Below, piece by piece: positions 35,231-43,253 of a stretch of 43,253 bases of DNA. How positions within the stretch are numbered: the stretch's first letter is position 1; each line of letters begins with the position of its first letter. The position numbers and the translations under genes were made by a program. The stretch comes from Candidatus Raymondbacteria bacterium RIFOXYA2_FULL_49_16 (lineage in GTDB: Bacteria > Fibrobacterota > OXYB2-FULL-49-7 > XYB2-FULL-49-35). Location of the stretch: positions 1 to 43,253 of the forward strand of contig MFYT01000095.1 in assembly GCA_001789205.1 (NCBI GenBank), in the 5' to 3' direction. The notes beneath the pieces were generated by a model. It ran no database searches, was not told the DNA's origin, and saw only the letters and a list, made by a program, of their open reading frames with translations.

Positions 35231-35722
35231 TCAGCGCAAGGCTATTTCCAGAAACAACGCATCCTCCGCATTGTCCGTGATCGAATAAAATGTAAACGGG
35301 CAAACCATTACTTCGCACGGTGCGGATTCATCAAAAGGCGCTACGCGCACATTCCTGCACTCAGGAATGCCCAACTTCGCCAGGCTCTTCTCACTATCCA
35401 TCTTGTGCAAAACGCTGCCTGTCACCATATTGACGAACTCCTTGAGTGTATCGAACAACTGTTCCTCGTTCACCTCAGCCCCCTCAATGCCCAAAAGATT
35501 GGATGTGGCTTCGCGGATGAATTGCGCCGAACAGTTGATAAGAAACACGCCCGAGACCGGGCCAGAAAAAAACAACCTTCCGGCCAGTTCTTTTTCAAAG
35601 ATAAAATCGCCCGTCCAATACGGCTCGCGCGGTTCAATGTTCACAAAGGCCATTTTTTCGAGCAGTTCGTTCATGGATTCGACCACAAAATTTCCTGCTA
35701 TACGGTTGTCTCGGGTGCTCAT
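35231..35722 (-). CDS. CheX-like CheY-P phosphatase
   Basis: A 163-aa CheC/CheX-class protein. The catalytic helix reads 'LKEFVNMVTGSVLHKM' (Glu and Asn of the ExxN motif); 'GRLFFSGPVSGVFLINCSAQ' is the preceding sheet. Only one ExxN is clear, as in CheX rather than CheC. Its ATG overlaps the upstream receiver gene's stop (ATGA), which pairs a phosphatase with its probable substrate. Confidence 0.75.
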   Translation of the reverse strand: MSTRDNRIAGNFVVESMNELLEKMAFVNIEPREPYWTGDFIFEKELAGRLFFSGPVSGVFLINCSAQFIREATSNLLGIEGAEVNEEQLFDTLKEFVNMVTGSVLHKMDSEKSLAKLGIPECRNVRVAPFDESAPCEVMVCPFTFYSITDNAEDALFLEIALR

Positions 35723-36096
35723 TTCTTTATCGCCTCCTTTAAAATATCAAGCACTTCTTCAGGACCAAAAGGCTTTTTCAGATACCCGTTGGCCCCGCAT
35801 TTGACCGCCTCAATAATCTTTTCCCTGCTTCCCTCGGTTGAAATGACCACAATCTGTATGGAGGCGAACTTGGGATCCTCCCGTATTTTACGTATCATAT
35901 CGAGCCCGTCCATATTAGGCATATTGATGTCCGTGAGTACAACGTCCACTGGATTCTCGGCCAGCTGTAATAGGCCATCAATGCCGTCAGTGGCTTCGTC
36001 TATCCGTTCTATTTCAAGTCCCGTGAGCCCAAGCGTCTTTTTCACAAACGCCCGGATATTCGCGGAATCGTCGACAATGAGAAATTTAAGCCCCAT
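35719..36096 (-). CDS. CheY-like single-domain response regulator
   Basis: 125-aa receiver: 'FLIVDDSANIRAF', phospho-Asp56 in 'VVLTDINMPNMDG', Thr/Ser in 'VISTEGSRE', Lys in 'YLKKPFGPE'. Translationally coupled to the CheX gene that follows and three bases after the HDOD gene. Could serve the motor or pass signal within the cluster. Confidence 0.88.
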   Translation of the reverse strand: MGLKFLIVDDSANIRAFVKKTLGLTGLEIERIDEATDGIDGLLQLAENPVDVVLTDINMPNMDGLDMIRKIREDPKFASIQIVVISTEGSREKIIEAVKCGANGYLKKPFGPEEVLDILKEAIKK

Positions 36097-36099
36097 GGG

Positions 36100-36951
36100 T
36101 CACCCCCGTATCATTTCTTCGGTTTTCGCCAGTTCTTCGACCAAATAAATAAACAGCATCTGCACGTCGGCCTCAGATAGATTAAACATGTCAAAGATAT
36201 CTTTCTGAGCCGTGTACGAAAGCCCTCCCAGATCAAGACCAATACCCATCATAAGACAAATAACATCGCTGAGATACACATGATAGGCGAGTTTTTTACC
36301 TGAAAGCGCGCGTTCGGGTTCGTGATGGTGACGCACAGCGCTTATCATGTCCTGCGGAAAACCCCATCGTTCGAGTAGGCGCGCGCCTATTTCGCCGTGG
36401 CTGAACCCCATTATTTCCATCTCAGCTTGCGTAAAAGTAACTGTACCCAAGGCAAGTTTACTCAGGATTTCCGCGCGTTTGGTGCTCATATACGAATCGA
36501 GCAGGGTCTTGCCAACATCGTGCATGATGCAAGAGGTGAAAAGCGCCTCTTTATGCTCAAACTGTGTTTTTTCAGCCAGCTTTTGGGAAACCAGAGCGGT
36601 TGCAATGGAATGGCGCCACAATTCACCGCGTTTGAGGTCGTACCCTGTTCCCGCACTCTCGTAATACTGGGAACAGCTTTCAGCTATCACCATATTAATG
36701 AGCGTGTTGTTACCCAACCGGATAAGCGCTTCGCCTACCGTGCGCACATCCTCACCGCTCCTTTTATAATAGGCCGAATTGGCCATTCTGATGACCCGGA
36801 AAGTAAGCACCTCATCCAACTGCACCACAGCGATGATGTTTTTAATAGAGGGCTCGGGGTTGCGCATGACAGAAAGTATTTTCATGACAATTGAGGGCAA
36901 GGGCGGCACCTTCTCGATGTTTTGCAGGATTTTTTCAAGTACAGGGTTCAT
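36100..36951 (-). CDS. HDOD-domain signalling protein
   Basis: 283 aa from the ATG at 36951 (GAGGTG five bases upstream, and ATGA overlap with cheD); a GTG six bases earlier is possible. The HDOD domain spans about 10-210: 'VPPLPSIVMKILSVMRNPEP', 'VIRMANSAYYKRSGEDVRT', 'ALIRLGNNTLINMVIAES', and the HD-like 'IMHDVGKTLLDSYM'. HDOD proteins lack classic HD phosphohydrolase chemistry in most cases and often join chemotaxis or c-di-GMP circuits. Exact role unknown. Confidence 0.88.
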   Translation of the reverse strand: MNPVLEKILQNIEKVPPLPSIVMKILSVMRNPEPSIKNIIAVVQLDEVLTFRVIRMANSAYYKRSGEDVRTVGEALIRLGNNTLINMVIAESCSQYYESAGTGYDLKRGELWRHSIATALVSQKLAEKTQFEHKEALFTSCIMHDVGKTLLDSYMSTKRAEILSKLALGTVTFTQAEMEIMGFSHGEIGARLLERWGFPQDMISAVRHHHEPERALSGKKLAYHVYLSDVICLMMGIGLDLGGLSYTAQKDIFDMFNLSEADVQMLFIYLVEELAKTEEMIRG

Positions 36952-37433
36952 AACCACACCTCTTCCTTAACACCAGAATATCTGACACTCACACTCATCT
37001 CCGCAAGATTGAGCGTCATATTCCTGCTCAGGCTGCCGCCAACATCCTCGCCCCTAAGAATGAGATTGTAGCGCCAAAGAATGCGTTTGAGGGCCAGGTA
37101 GTTTTTTTTACCAATGGAGAAAGTACCGTTCGGATCCATGATATTGGAACCGCCCGCCGCCTTGATGGTCAACCGCCGTATTTCGCATCCGCACTTTTCC
37201 AATTTCCTCAACATGGAAGTGATTCCAGTGTCGGCGAACATGAAAGGGTTCTCGCTTGCCTTGCGTTCGTCAAGTTTCGAGTCGGGCAGCATATAATGCA
37301 GCAATCCGCCAGCACCTGCAACCGGGTCGAATACCGCAACACCGATACATGACCCCAATGCGTAGGTGATCAGACGATTGCCTGAATTCGACGCCTTCAT
37401 ATCAGCTATATTCACCACGAGGATGTCGTTCAT
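36948..37433 (-). CDS. cheD: chemoreceptor glutamine deamidase CheD
   Basis: 161 aa. The catalytic Cys29 ('LGSCIGVAVFD'), His46 ('GGLLHYMLPDS') and Thr23 ('LITYALG') line up with known CheD. 'IKAAGGSNIM' and 'GGSLSRNMTL' are family motifs. CheD deamidates receptor glutamines and interacts with CheC-type phosphatases; two CheX proteins lie nearby. Lies three bases after cheB and overlaps the HDOD gene by four bases. Confidence 0.93.
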   Translation of the reverse strand: MNDILVVNIADMKASNSGNRLITYALGSCIGVAVFDPVAGAGGLLHYMLPDSKLDERKASENPFMFADTGITSMLRKLEKCGCEIRRLTIKAAGGSNIMDPNGTFSIGKKNYLALKRILWRYNLILRGEDVGGSLSRNMTLNLAEMSVSVRYSGVKEEVWL

Positions 37434-37436
37434 GAC

Positions 37437-38498
37437 CTATTTCGCCTTTATTGAAATTTCCTGCGCTATCCTATCAAGGGACGTCAGCGAACCGCACGCG
37501 CCAATATCATAGGCGGCTTTAGGCATGCCCCACACAATACTTGTCGCCTCGTCTTGCACAATGGTGGCGGCGCCTGCTTGTTTCATCTCAAGAAGCCCGC
37601 GCGCGCCATCACTTCCCATACCAGTAAGAACGACGCCTACGGCGTTCTTGCCAGCGTATTCTGCGACAGACATGAAAAGCACATCAACAGACGGTCGAAC
37701 ATGACATACAGGGGGCCGCTGGTTTAGAGTAACGAAATACCGGGCGCCGCTGCGACGGAGAAGAATGTGGTAATTGCCCGGCGCGATAAGAAGCAATCCC
37801 TGCCGCAGTGAATCGCCCTCCTCCGCCTCTTTTACCTCCATATTGCTACTTTCATTAAGACTTTCCGCATACGTTCTTGTAAAAATAGGCGGCATGTGTT
37901 GGACCAGAATCATGGGAGGACCGTCAGCGGGAAGTTGCGAAAGAATTGTACGGAACGTCTGTGTGCCGCCTGTACTGGCGCCAATCGCAACGATCTTATC
38001 AGTTGTTTCCACCATAGCCTTCGATGAGGCTTTCTTCTTCCCGGCGGATGAAAGCGTGCCTGAAATACCTGCGACCGCACGCCGGGCCTCCATGTTTGTC
38101 TTGGCCGCGATCTTGATCTTCTCCGCTATGAGCATCACCTGCGTTTCAATGCTTTGGCCGAATGCGGAATCGGGTTTTGAAATGACCTCAAGCGCCCCTA
38201 GTTCCAAGGCTTTGAAATACGATGCGCTGCCTTCCGGGGCAAGAGAACTGATCACAATCACAGGGATCGGATAATACATCATCAGCTTTTCGAGAAATGT
38301 AAGTCCGTCCATACGCGGCATCTCAATATCCAACGTAACAACGTCTGGTTTTAGGACGAGAATTTTATCGCGCGCAATGAAAGGATCCAAGGCTGTACCC
38401 ACTATCTCGATACCGGGTACAGCCCCCAAGCGCTGCGCAAGAGCCGACCGGACCACTGCTGAATCGTCAATGATAAGGACTTTAACGTTATCCGCCAT
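37437..38498 (-). CDS. cheB: chemotaxis response regulator methylesterase CheB
   Basis: 353 aa from the ATG at 38498 (TAGGAG just upstream, the TAG being the cheA stop); a longer frame to 38552 lies inside cheA. Receiver with phospho-Asp57 ('VVTLDIEMPRMDG'), linker, and the methylesterase domain with the Ser-His-Asp triad in 'IGASTGGTQTF', 'LVQHMPPIFTRTYAE' and 'GMGSDGARGL'. It removes methyl groups from receptors and can deamidate them. Ends in TAG. cheR is not in the window. Confidence 0.96.
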   Translation of the reverse strand: MADNVKVLIIDDSAVVRSALAQRLGAVPGIEIVGTALDPFIARDKILVLKPDVVTLDIEMPRMDGLTFLEKLMMYYPIPVIVISSLAPEGSASYFKALELGALEVISKPDSAFGQSIETQVMLIAEKIKIAAKTNMEARRAVAGISGTLSSAGKKKASSKAMVETTDKIVAIGASTGGTQTFRTILSQLPADGPPMILVQHMPPIFTRTYAESLNESSNMEVKEAEEGDSLRQGLLLIAPGNYHILLRRSGARYFVTLNQRPPVCHVRPSVDVLFMSVAEYAGKNAVGVVLTGMGSDGARGLLEMKQAGAATIVQDEATSIVWGMPKAAYDIGACGSLTSLDRIAQEISIKAK

Positions 38499-38505
38499 AC
38501 CGCTC

Positions 38506-40311
38506 CTATTCCAGTTTCTCCACATCAACGACCATGGCGACTCTCCCATCACCCATAATGGCCCCTCCCATAAAGAGGTTGGTCTCCATAGTTATGCCCA
38601 TGATTTTTTTTAGTACAATCTGCTGCACACCGATAATCATGTCTACGCACACTACTTTTTTCGCCCTTTTCCGGTTTAGCACAATGCCGATGCCGGCTCT
38701 ATCGGCGTTATTGTCCGCAATGCATTCCCGTTTAAATATATCGTCGATCTCCATCAGGGGAATAAATTCCCCCCGCCGCGCAACACACCGGCCTTTTCCG
38801 CCGACCAATGTGCAATCCTGAGGCAGTATCTGAAATGTTTCCTGGATCGTTTCAAGAGGAAACGCGTAATACTCGGTACCGGCCATGACCACGAATCCAT
38901 CAATGATCTGCGTATAAATGCTTTCCGGCAAGGTAATAGTGAACTCCGTGCCCATATCCGGCTGGCTGTTCAGCGAGAGTTTGCCTCCAGCCGCCTCAAT
39001 CGAGCGTTTGACTACATCCATGCCCACCCCTCTGCCTGAAACGTCTGTCACCGTATCCGAAGTAGACAGTCCTGAGATAAAGATAAGCTCTTTGATGTCT
39101 TCTTCGGTAACGGCCAAATCGTTCTTAAGCAGTCCCATTGAGACCGCCTTTGTGCGTATAGCCTCATAATTCAATCCTTTTCCATCGTCCGTGATTACCA
39201 AGGCGATTGTACCGCGTTTTTCCACGACGCTAACCGTTATTTTTCCGGTCCTGCTTTTGCCTTTCTTCTCCCGGACATCAGGCATCTCGATGCCATGGTC
39301 AGCAGCGTTCCTCACCATATGGATAAAAGGAGCTTCCAGCGTCTCCATCAGGCTTTTATCGATTTTCACCTCTTCACCGGTGATCTCCACCTCAATATAT
39401 TTGCCATGGGCGTTTCCGATATCCCGGATAATACGGGGCGCTTTTTGCAGTAAAGATTTGATAGGCATTTTACGGATTTCCATAATGCTTTTCTGGAGGT
39501 TGTACGACAACGTCCGGAACAAACTGTTTGCGTTACGGAAATCAGCGACAATTTTCACATGTTCAGCGCAATCCGATATCCGTTTCTGAAGATGTTCGAA
39601 CATTTCGCGAACAATGACCAATTCGCCGACATATGCGAGAAATCCATCAATGCTTTCCTCCGGCACACGCATTGTTTTTTTATCATTCGCGGCAGACTGC
39701 AGTTTTGGCGATTGCGGCGAAGCTTCCAGCGGCCGTACTTCAGCTGGCGCTTCTTTTTGCCCTATAAAGCCGGAAAACGCGGCTTTCATGTCTTGCATAA
39801 CAGCATCGAGGTCGGTCAGATCAACTCCGTCTCTATCCACGAGGTTTTGCCGCACAATCGCAAGCCTGTTAACAAAATCCAGACCAGAACGCGCGGCATC
39901 TTTTACCACAAAATGCTGCGCACCCAAGACCTTTTCCAGCAATGCCTCAAATGCGGGTCTGTCCGCCACTTCCGGCTGGCCCTGCCTGACACGCCGCAGT
40001 ATGGCCTGCAGTTCGTCCAGCCCTTTCAGGACAATATCTATCACGGGGTGTGAAGGGAAAAGCTTTTCTTTACGGAGCAAGTCCAGCACATCTTCTATCC
40101 GGTGCGCCAGGGCCTTGGTGTCCATAAGGCCGAAATAGGTGGAATTTCCTTTGATCGAATGGACCGGCCGGAAAATTGCGTTTACAAGCTCCTTATCGCC
40201 GGTGGACGACTCAAGGCCCACGACCATAGTATCGATGCTCCGCAGCACATCGACCGACTCGTCGACAAACTCCAGAAGCAGATCATGATCGAATTCAAAC
40301 GCGTTTTCCAT
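38506..40311 (-). CDS. cheA: chemotaxis histidine kinase CheA
   Basis: A 601-aa kinase of the chemotaxis signalling array: Hpt with phospho-His51 ('FRPVHSIKGNSTYFGL'), a linker without an obvious CheY-binding P2 domain, dimerisation helices about 215-270, HATPase with 'MVRNAADHGIEMPDV', 'DDGKGLNYEA' and 'GRGVGMDVVKRSI', then a CheW-like domain about 460-600. Shorter than E. coli CheA (654), consistent with no P2. AAGGA precedes the ATG; ends in TAG. It phosphorylates CheB and CheY-type receivers. Confidence 0.95.
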   Translation of the reverse strand: MENAFEFDHDLLLEFVDESVDVLRSIDTMVVGLESSTGDKELVNAIFRPVHSIKGNSTYFGLMDTKALAHRIEDVLDLLRKEKLFPSHPVIDIVLKGLDELQAILRRVRQGQPEVADRPAFEALLEKVLGAQHFVVKDAARSGLDFVNRLAIVRQNLVDRDGVDLTDLDAVMQDMKAAFSGFIGQKEAPAEVRPLEASPQSPKLQSAANDKKTMRVPEESIDGFLAYVGELVIVREMFEHLQKRISDCAEHVKIVADFRNANSLFRTLSYNLQKSIMEIRKMPIKSLLQKAPRIIRDIGNAHGKYIEVEITGEEVKIDKSLMETLEAPFIHMVRNAADHGIEMPDVREKKGKSRTGKITVSVVEKRGTIALVITDDGKGLNYEAIRTKAVSMGLLKNDLAVTEEDIKELIFISGLSTSDTVTDVSGRGVGMDVVKRSIEAAGGKLSLNSQPDMGTEFTITLPESIYTQIIDGFVVMAGTEYYAFPLETIQETFQILPQDCTLVGGKGRCVARRGEFIPLMEIDDIFKRECIADNNADRAGIGIVLNRKRAKKVVCVDMIIGVQQIVLKKIMGITMETNLFMGGAIMGDGRVAMVVDVEKLE

Positions 40312-40318
40312 GGTTTCC

Positions 40319-40762
40319 TTATCCTGCGTTGTCCAATTTCAGTCCGTGCAACTGTTTTAACTTCTGGTGCCACACTTCCAGCGTATTGAGCGCTGCGGCA
40401 ACCGCGCCGTCCAATTCACGCAAATCGTTAAAAGGTTTAAACACGCACGTGTCTGCGCCATGCCGCATACAGGCAAGAGCGTTCTCAAGTTTCACATATC
40501 CGGTGATCATGATCACGTGCGTCATGGGATACTGTTGTTTAATATTGCGCAGCAAGTCGATGCCGTCCATTTCCGGCATGATTATATCGGAAATTACCAC
40601 GTCGAACTTCGCGTTCGCCATCTTTTCCAATGCTTCCCTGCCGTTAAAGGCCCGGTGCATTTCGTATCCGAGAAAACCGAAATGGTTGCACAACATTTCC
40701 TGTATTTCCAATTCGTCATCGACGATCAATAAACGGCCTTTCAAACCATCTCCTTTCGTCAT
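40319..40762 (-). CDS. single-domain response regulator
   Basis: 147 aa: receiver about 8-125 ('RLLIVDDELEIQEM', phospho-Asp59 in 'VVISDIIMPEMDG', Thr in 'IMITGYVKLENAL', Lys in 'CVFKPFND') with a short helical tail that lacks a DNA-binding domain. The 'GYVKLENALACMRHGADTC' stretch resembles NtrC-type receivers. Lies directly upstream of cheA. Confidence 0.85.
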   Translation of the reverse strand: MTKGDGLKGRLLIVDDELEIQEMLCNHFGFLGYEMHRAFNGREALEKMANAKFDVVISDIIMPEMDGIDLLRNIKQQYPMTHVIMITGYVKLENALACMRHGADTCVFKPFNDLRELDGAVAAALNTLEVWHQKLKQLHGLKLDNAG

Positions 40763-40767
40763 TTTTT

Positions 40768-41985
40768 TTATCCAAGCTCCAGGACCGGCGCATCCGGTAC
40801 GGGTAAAGAAACCGTGAATCTCGCACCACCGCCCGGCCGATTTTCCACTGCAATGCTGCCGCCATGGTTCCGAATAATAGTATACGAGATTGGCAATCCC
40901 AAGCCTGTCCCTTTCCCCTGCGGTTTGGTGGTAAAGAAAGGCTCCCAGATCGATTCAATACAATGTTGCGGTATTCCTTTTCCAGTGTCCTCAATGACAA
41001 TGGTTATTCGCTCCTCCTTTGTCAGCCTTACATACAACGACCCTGTTCCCACTTCCTCAATAGCGTCCGCCGCGTTTATAATTAGATTGACAAAGGCCTG
41101 TTCAATCCGAGACCTGTTGCCGCGAAACAAAACCGCGTCCTGGCACATTTCGTTTGATACCGTGACGTGATGTTTCAAGCGGTTTGCGCATAAATCCAGG
41201 GCCCGTTCAATGCTGTTTCCGATATTGAATAACACTGTCTTTTCCTTCTCCTGCCTTGAAAAGTCGCATAACTCCTGAACGATCTTCGTGATACGCCGCA
41301 CGCCGTTCTGCATTCCGCCTATGACCTGCGGCATTTTTTCCTGGATATATTTCATTTTCTCCGCTTTGCCGCTGTCGGCGTACGGGGCCTCCCTGACCGC
41401 GCATCCGGCCTCCGCCCAAAACATTTCAAGCATTTGGACATTGCCGGAGATAAACGTCAGCGGATTGTTTATTTCGTGCGCCACTCCGGCTGCCAGCATG
41501 CCCAATGTTGACATTTTCTCCGCCTGGAAAAGCTGCCGGCTCTTTTGTTGCACCAGCGTCTCCATAAGCAGGCTTTTCTCCATCAGTTCCTTGTTCTGGC
41601 GTAGAATAAGCTGGTAATATTCCGTAATCCGCTTGCCCGCCTTGAGACGGCTGCTGAGGACGGAATGGTTGACCGGTTTCACAATATAATCGTCCGCTCC
41701 AGCCTCAAAACCCAGGACCATATCGTCTTCACGGTCCTGCACTGTCAACAGTATCGTGTAAATATGCCGGAAGGCGCTTGACCCTTTTATCTTTCTGATC
41801 AGATCAAGGCCATCCATTTCGGGCATTACCCAATCAACAATCGCGATATCTATACCGTCATTTTTAATGATATTCCACGCGTCCCTGCCGTTCTCGGCCA
41901 GCACATACGGCACGTTCCATTTTTGCAAATACGACTCAATGATGCGGCGTGCCACGGCCCCGTCTTCCGCAACCAGGGTCCTCAT
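40768..41985 (-). CDS. receiver-histidine kinase hybrid (N-terminal REC)
   Basis: 405 aa. N-terminal receiver ('RTLVAEDGAVARRII', phospho-Asp51 in 'IAIVDWVMPEMDG', Lys in 'YIVKPVNHS'), coiled coil, HisKA with phospho-His170 ('LGMLAAGVAHEINNPLTF'), HATPase ('INAADAIEEVGTG', 'IEDTGKGIPQHCIESIW', 'GTGLGLPISYTI'). The receiver-first layout suggests that its kinase activity is controlled by another kinase's phosphate. No membrane helix. Confidence 0.9.
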   Translation of the reverse strand: MRTLVAEDGAVARRIIESYLQKWNVPYVLAENGRDAWNIIKNDGIDIAIVDWVMPEMDGLDLIRKIKGSSAFRHIYTILLTVQDREDDMVLGFEAGADDYIVKPVNHSVLSSRLKAGKRITEYYQLILRQNKELMEKSLLMETLVQQKSRQLFQAEKMSTLGMLAAGVAHEINNPLTFISGNVQMLEMFWAEAGCAVREAPYADSGKAEKMKYIQEKMPQVIGGMQNGVRRITKIVQELCDFSRQEKEKTVLFNIGNSIERALDLCANRLKHHVTVSNEMCQDAVLFRGNRSRIEQAFVNLIINAADAIEEVGTGSLYVRLTKEERITIVIEDTGKGIPQHCIESIWEPFFTTKPQGKGTGLGLPISYTIIRNHGGSIAVENRPGGGARFTVSLPVPDAPVLELG

Positions 41986-41998
41986 ATCCGCTCCCCTT

Positions 41999-42391
41999 TT
42001 AAACCAAGCCGAGTTTCTTTATTTCCTGAACTAGCTTTTCCTGCTGGACAGGTTTTACTATATACGCTTCACACCCTTCCTGGAAAGCTGAAAATATCTC
42101 TTCCTTGTCGCTACATCCCGTGATCATGACTACTTTCACACCATCAAGCCCTTCAATGCCCTGTTTCTTTTCAATAGACCGGATTCGTTGCAGCGTCTCC
42201 CGTCCGTCCATTTCCGGCATCAAGATGTCCAAACAGATTACATGATACGGTCTTCGCTCCTCATGGGCCAGACAGAAAGCTTCAATCGCCTCCTTTCCGT
42301 TGACCGCAATGTCGCACTGCCCAAACGCTGCCATAATCTTCATTAATATTTTTCTGCTGGTGAATTCGTCTTCCACGATCAGTGTTCTCAT
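41999..42391 (-). CDS. single-domain response regulator
   Basis: 130-aa receiver: 'RTLIVEDEFTSRKIL', phospho-Asp55 in 'VICLDILMPEMDG', Thr in 'VMITGCSDKEEI', Lys in 'YIVKPVQQEKL'. No output domain. Thirteen bases before the receiver-kinase gene and 35 bases after the receiver-Hpt exon, which could pass phosphate to it (inference). Confidence 0.87.
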   Translation of the reverse strand: MRTLIVEDEFTSRKILMKIMAAFGQCDIAVNGKEAIEAFCLAHEERRPYHVICLDILMPEMDGRETLQRIRSIEKKQGIEGLDGVKVVMITGCSDKEEIFSAFQEGCEAYIVKPVQQEKLVQEIKKLGLV

Positions 42392-42426
42392 GACTCTCCT
42401 CTTTCACATAATATGGTTCAGCGACG

Positions 42427-43164
42427 TTACAACTCCGCCCGTATAACAGCGGCGAACTCTTCAATGGCTCCGGACAAATCAGCAAGCGCCTTTTCAATGC
42501 CGTCACGTGCCTGTGAGCGGCAGAGCAATTCAAAATGCGCCGCATGCTCCTTCGCGATAGTGGCGCCAAGGTTGGCAAGCGCCCCTTTTAATGAATGCGT
42601 CTCGTTCGCCGCTTTCACAAACTCGTCACTTTTTAAAGCAGTTCGGATAGCGTCCATACGAAGCGGGTAATCCTGTAAAAACAGCTCAAGGAGTTCTTTC
42701 AGCAACAAGACGTCTCCATCAATGTTTTTCATAATCGCGTCTTTATCGAATATAGCCTTGTTCAACCGCAATGGAGACAAGGTTTCTCGATATCTTTTTA
42801 TATGCGGCTCAAGTACCGCCATTAATTTCTGGAGATTATACGGCTTTGGAAGACAGCCGTCCATTCCAACGTAACTGTATTTATCCAGGTCCTCTGAAAT
42901 GATATCACCGCTTAAAGCAACCACTGGTATCCGCTGTTTGGGCAAGGGGAGATGCCTGATCTCCCAGACTGCGCCAAATCCATCGAGAACAGGCATCTGA
43001 ATATCCATGAGTACTGCATCATAATCGCCGTTTTTAATTTCTTCAACCGCCTGCCTGCCGTCGATGACTACCACGCCGTTCCAACCCTTTTGTTTTAGAA
43101 GCGCCAGAAGCAATGACCCATTGACAGGATTGTCTTCCGCCACGAGTATTGTACAGGCGGCAAT
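42427..43164 (-). CDS. receiver-Hpt 3' exon of a gene interrupted by a group II intron
   Basis: The C-terminal part of a longer protein. Coding begins with codons for 'IAACTILVAEDNPVNG' right after the inferred intron end. Receiver: 'LVAEDNPVN', phospho-Asp in 'AVLMDIQMPVLDGFG', Lys in 'CLPKPYNLQ'. A C-terminal Hpt domain has its phospho-His in 'NETHSLKGALANLGA'. The spelling 'ILVAEDNPVN' is typical of receivers inside hybrid kinases (BarA-like order kinase-receiver-Hpt). The 5' exon lies beyond the window. A GTG at 43143 could serve as a start but lies within the first receiver strand, so would give a broken domain. Confidence 0.75.
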   Translation of the reverse strand: MAACTILVAEDNPVNGSLLLALLKQKGWNGVVVIDGRQAVEEIKNGDYDAVLMDIQMPVLDGFGAVWEIRHLPLPKQRIPVVALSGDIISEDLDKYSYVGMDGCLPKPYNLQKLMAVLEPHIKRYRETLSPLRLNKAIFDKDAIMKNIDGDVLLLKELLELFLQDYPLRMDAIRTALKSDEFVKAANETHSLKGALANLGATIAKEHAAHFELLCRSQARDGIEKALADLSGAIEEFAAVIRAEL

Positions 43165-43253
43165 GTTGAGTAGACCGGGCAGTTGCCTGCCCAGCCCCTC
43201 GCGGAACCGTACGAGCAGCTTTCCCGCATACGGCTCTTCATTCGGTCTTCGGG
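43165..43253 (-). mobile_element. 3' end of a group II intron (domains V and VI)
   Basis: Domain V: 33 bases (43236-43204) from GAGCCGTATGCGGGAAAG to CTCGTACGGTTC, with the AGC triad, eight-pair lower stem GAGCCGTA / TACGGTTC, two-base bulge and GAAA-type loop. Domain VI: 43200-43168, a 14-pair stem (GAGGGGCTGGGCAG / CTGCCCGGTCT-A-CTC) with a GCAA tetraloop and a single bulged A at 43171, seven bases from the inferred 3' end (...CTCAAC). This is the classical branch-point geometry. The intron body, any reverse transcriptase gene and the 5' splice site lie beyond the window. Confidence 0.85.

Noticed and set aside
43143-43253. N-terminal extension of the receiver-Hpt protein (open frame to the window edge)
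   Set aside because: The translated stretch upstream of 43164 coincides with the domain V and VI hairpins of a group II intron, so it is structural RNA rather than protein.

Overview
The window comes from a motile, diderm (Gram-negative type) bacterium. A flagellar fragment (FliK-like protein, FlhB C-terminal domain) and a large chemotaxis operon sit beside a secreted beta-helix protein with a type IX secretion (T9SS)-style C-terminal sorting domain and a PorV/UPF0164-like beta-barrel. Flagella combined with T9SS-like sorting, Ser/Thr kinases and many hybrid histidine kinases suggest the FCB superphylum, perhaps a Fibrobacterota/Chitinivibrionia-like lineage. That placement is inference; there is no rRNA here to test it.

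Layout. 0-3.4 kb (minus): hybrid sensor kinase, panC and the barrel protein. 3.5-6.3 kb (plus): uvrA, interrupted by an in-frame TAG exactly in its first ABC signature motif. 6.5-8.1 kb (minus): T9SS-type beta-helix protein. 8.2-10.1 kb (plus): an HExxH SprA-related protein behind a sigma-28-like promoter, then a DUF362 protein. 10.1-13 kb (minus): J-domain protein and recG. 13-17.2 kb (minus): an operon with a 106-aa unknown, an RsbW-like ATPase, a STAS-ATPase fusion, a STAS antagonist and a parvulin/TPR lipoprotein, closed by a strong terminator that abuts recG. 17.3-21.2 kb (minus): a flagellar-type operon. 21.2-23.8 kb (plus): a CHASE2 Ser/Thr kinase and a small helical partner. 23.8-26.2 kb (minus): bioA and an M48 protease. 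26.3-29.1 kb (plus): tRNA-Leu(CAA) with terminator, a tandem 96-97 bp palindromic repeat array, tatA and a CPA2 antiporter. 29.0-43.2 kb (minus): one tightly packed run of about 14 genes, with cheA, cheB, cheD, two CheX-type proteins, an HDOD protein, several single receivers, three sensor kinases and a glycosyltransferase at its end.

At the right edge the upstream end of that run is broken. The last 89 bases hold, on the minus strand, a group II intron domain V hairpin followed by a perfect domain VI with a bulged branch-point A seven bases from the intron end. The receiver-Hpt gene next to it is therefore only the 3' exon of a longer gene, probably a hybrid kinase, into which the intron has inserted.

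How the genes could work together: CheA phosphorylates CheY-like receivers, CheX-type phosphatases remove the phosphate, CheB and CheD modify receptors, and the HDOD protein and kinases add inputs. cheW, cheR and receptor genes are not in view. The STAS/ATPase cluster looks like a separate partner-switching circuit without a sigma factor or PP2C phosphatase in the window. The most striking observations are the group II intron in the receiver gene, the amber codon in uvrA, the dispersed palindromic repeat, and the CheX protein with a receiver-like domain whose phospho-acceptor Asp is replaced by Glu.
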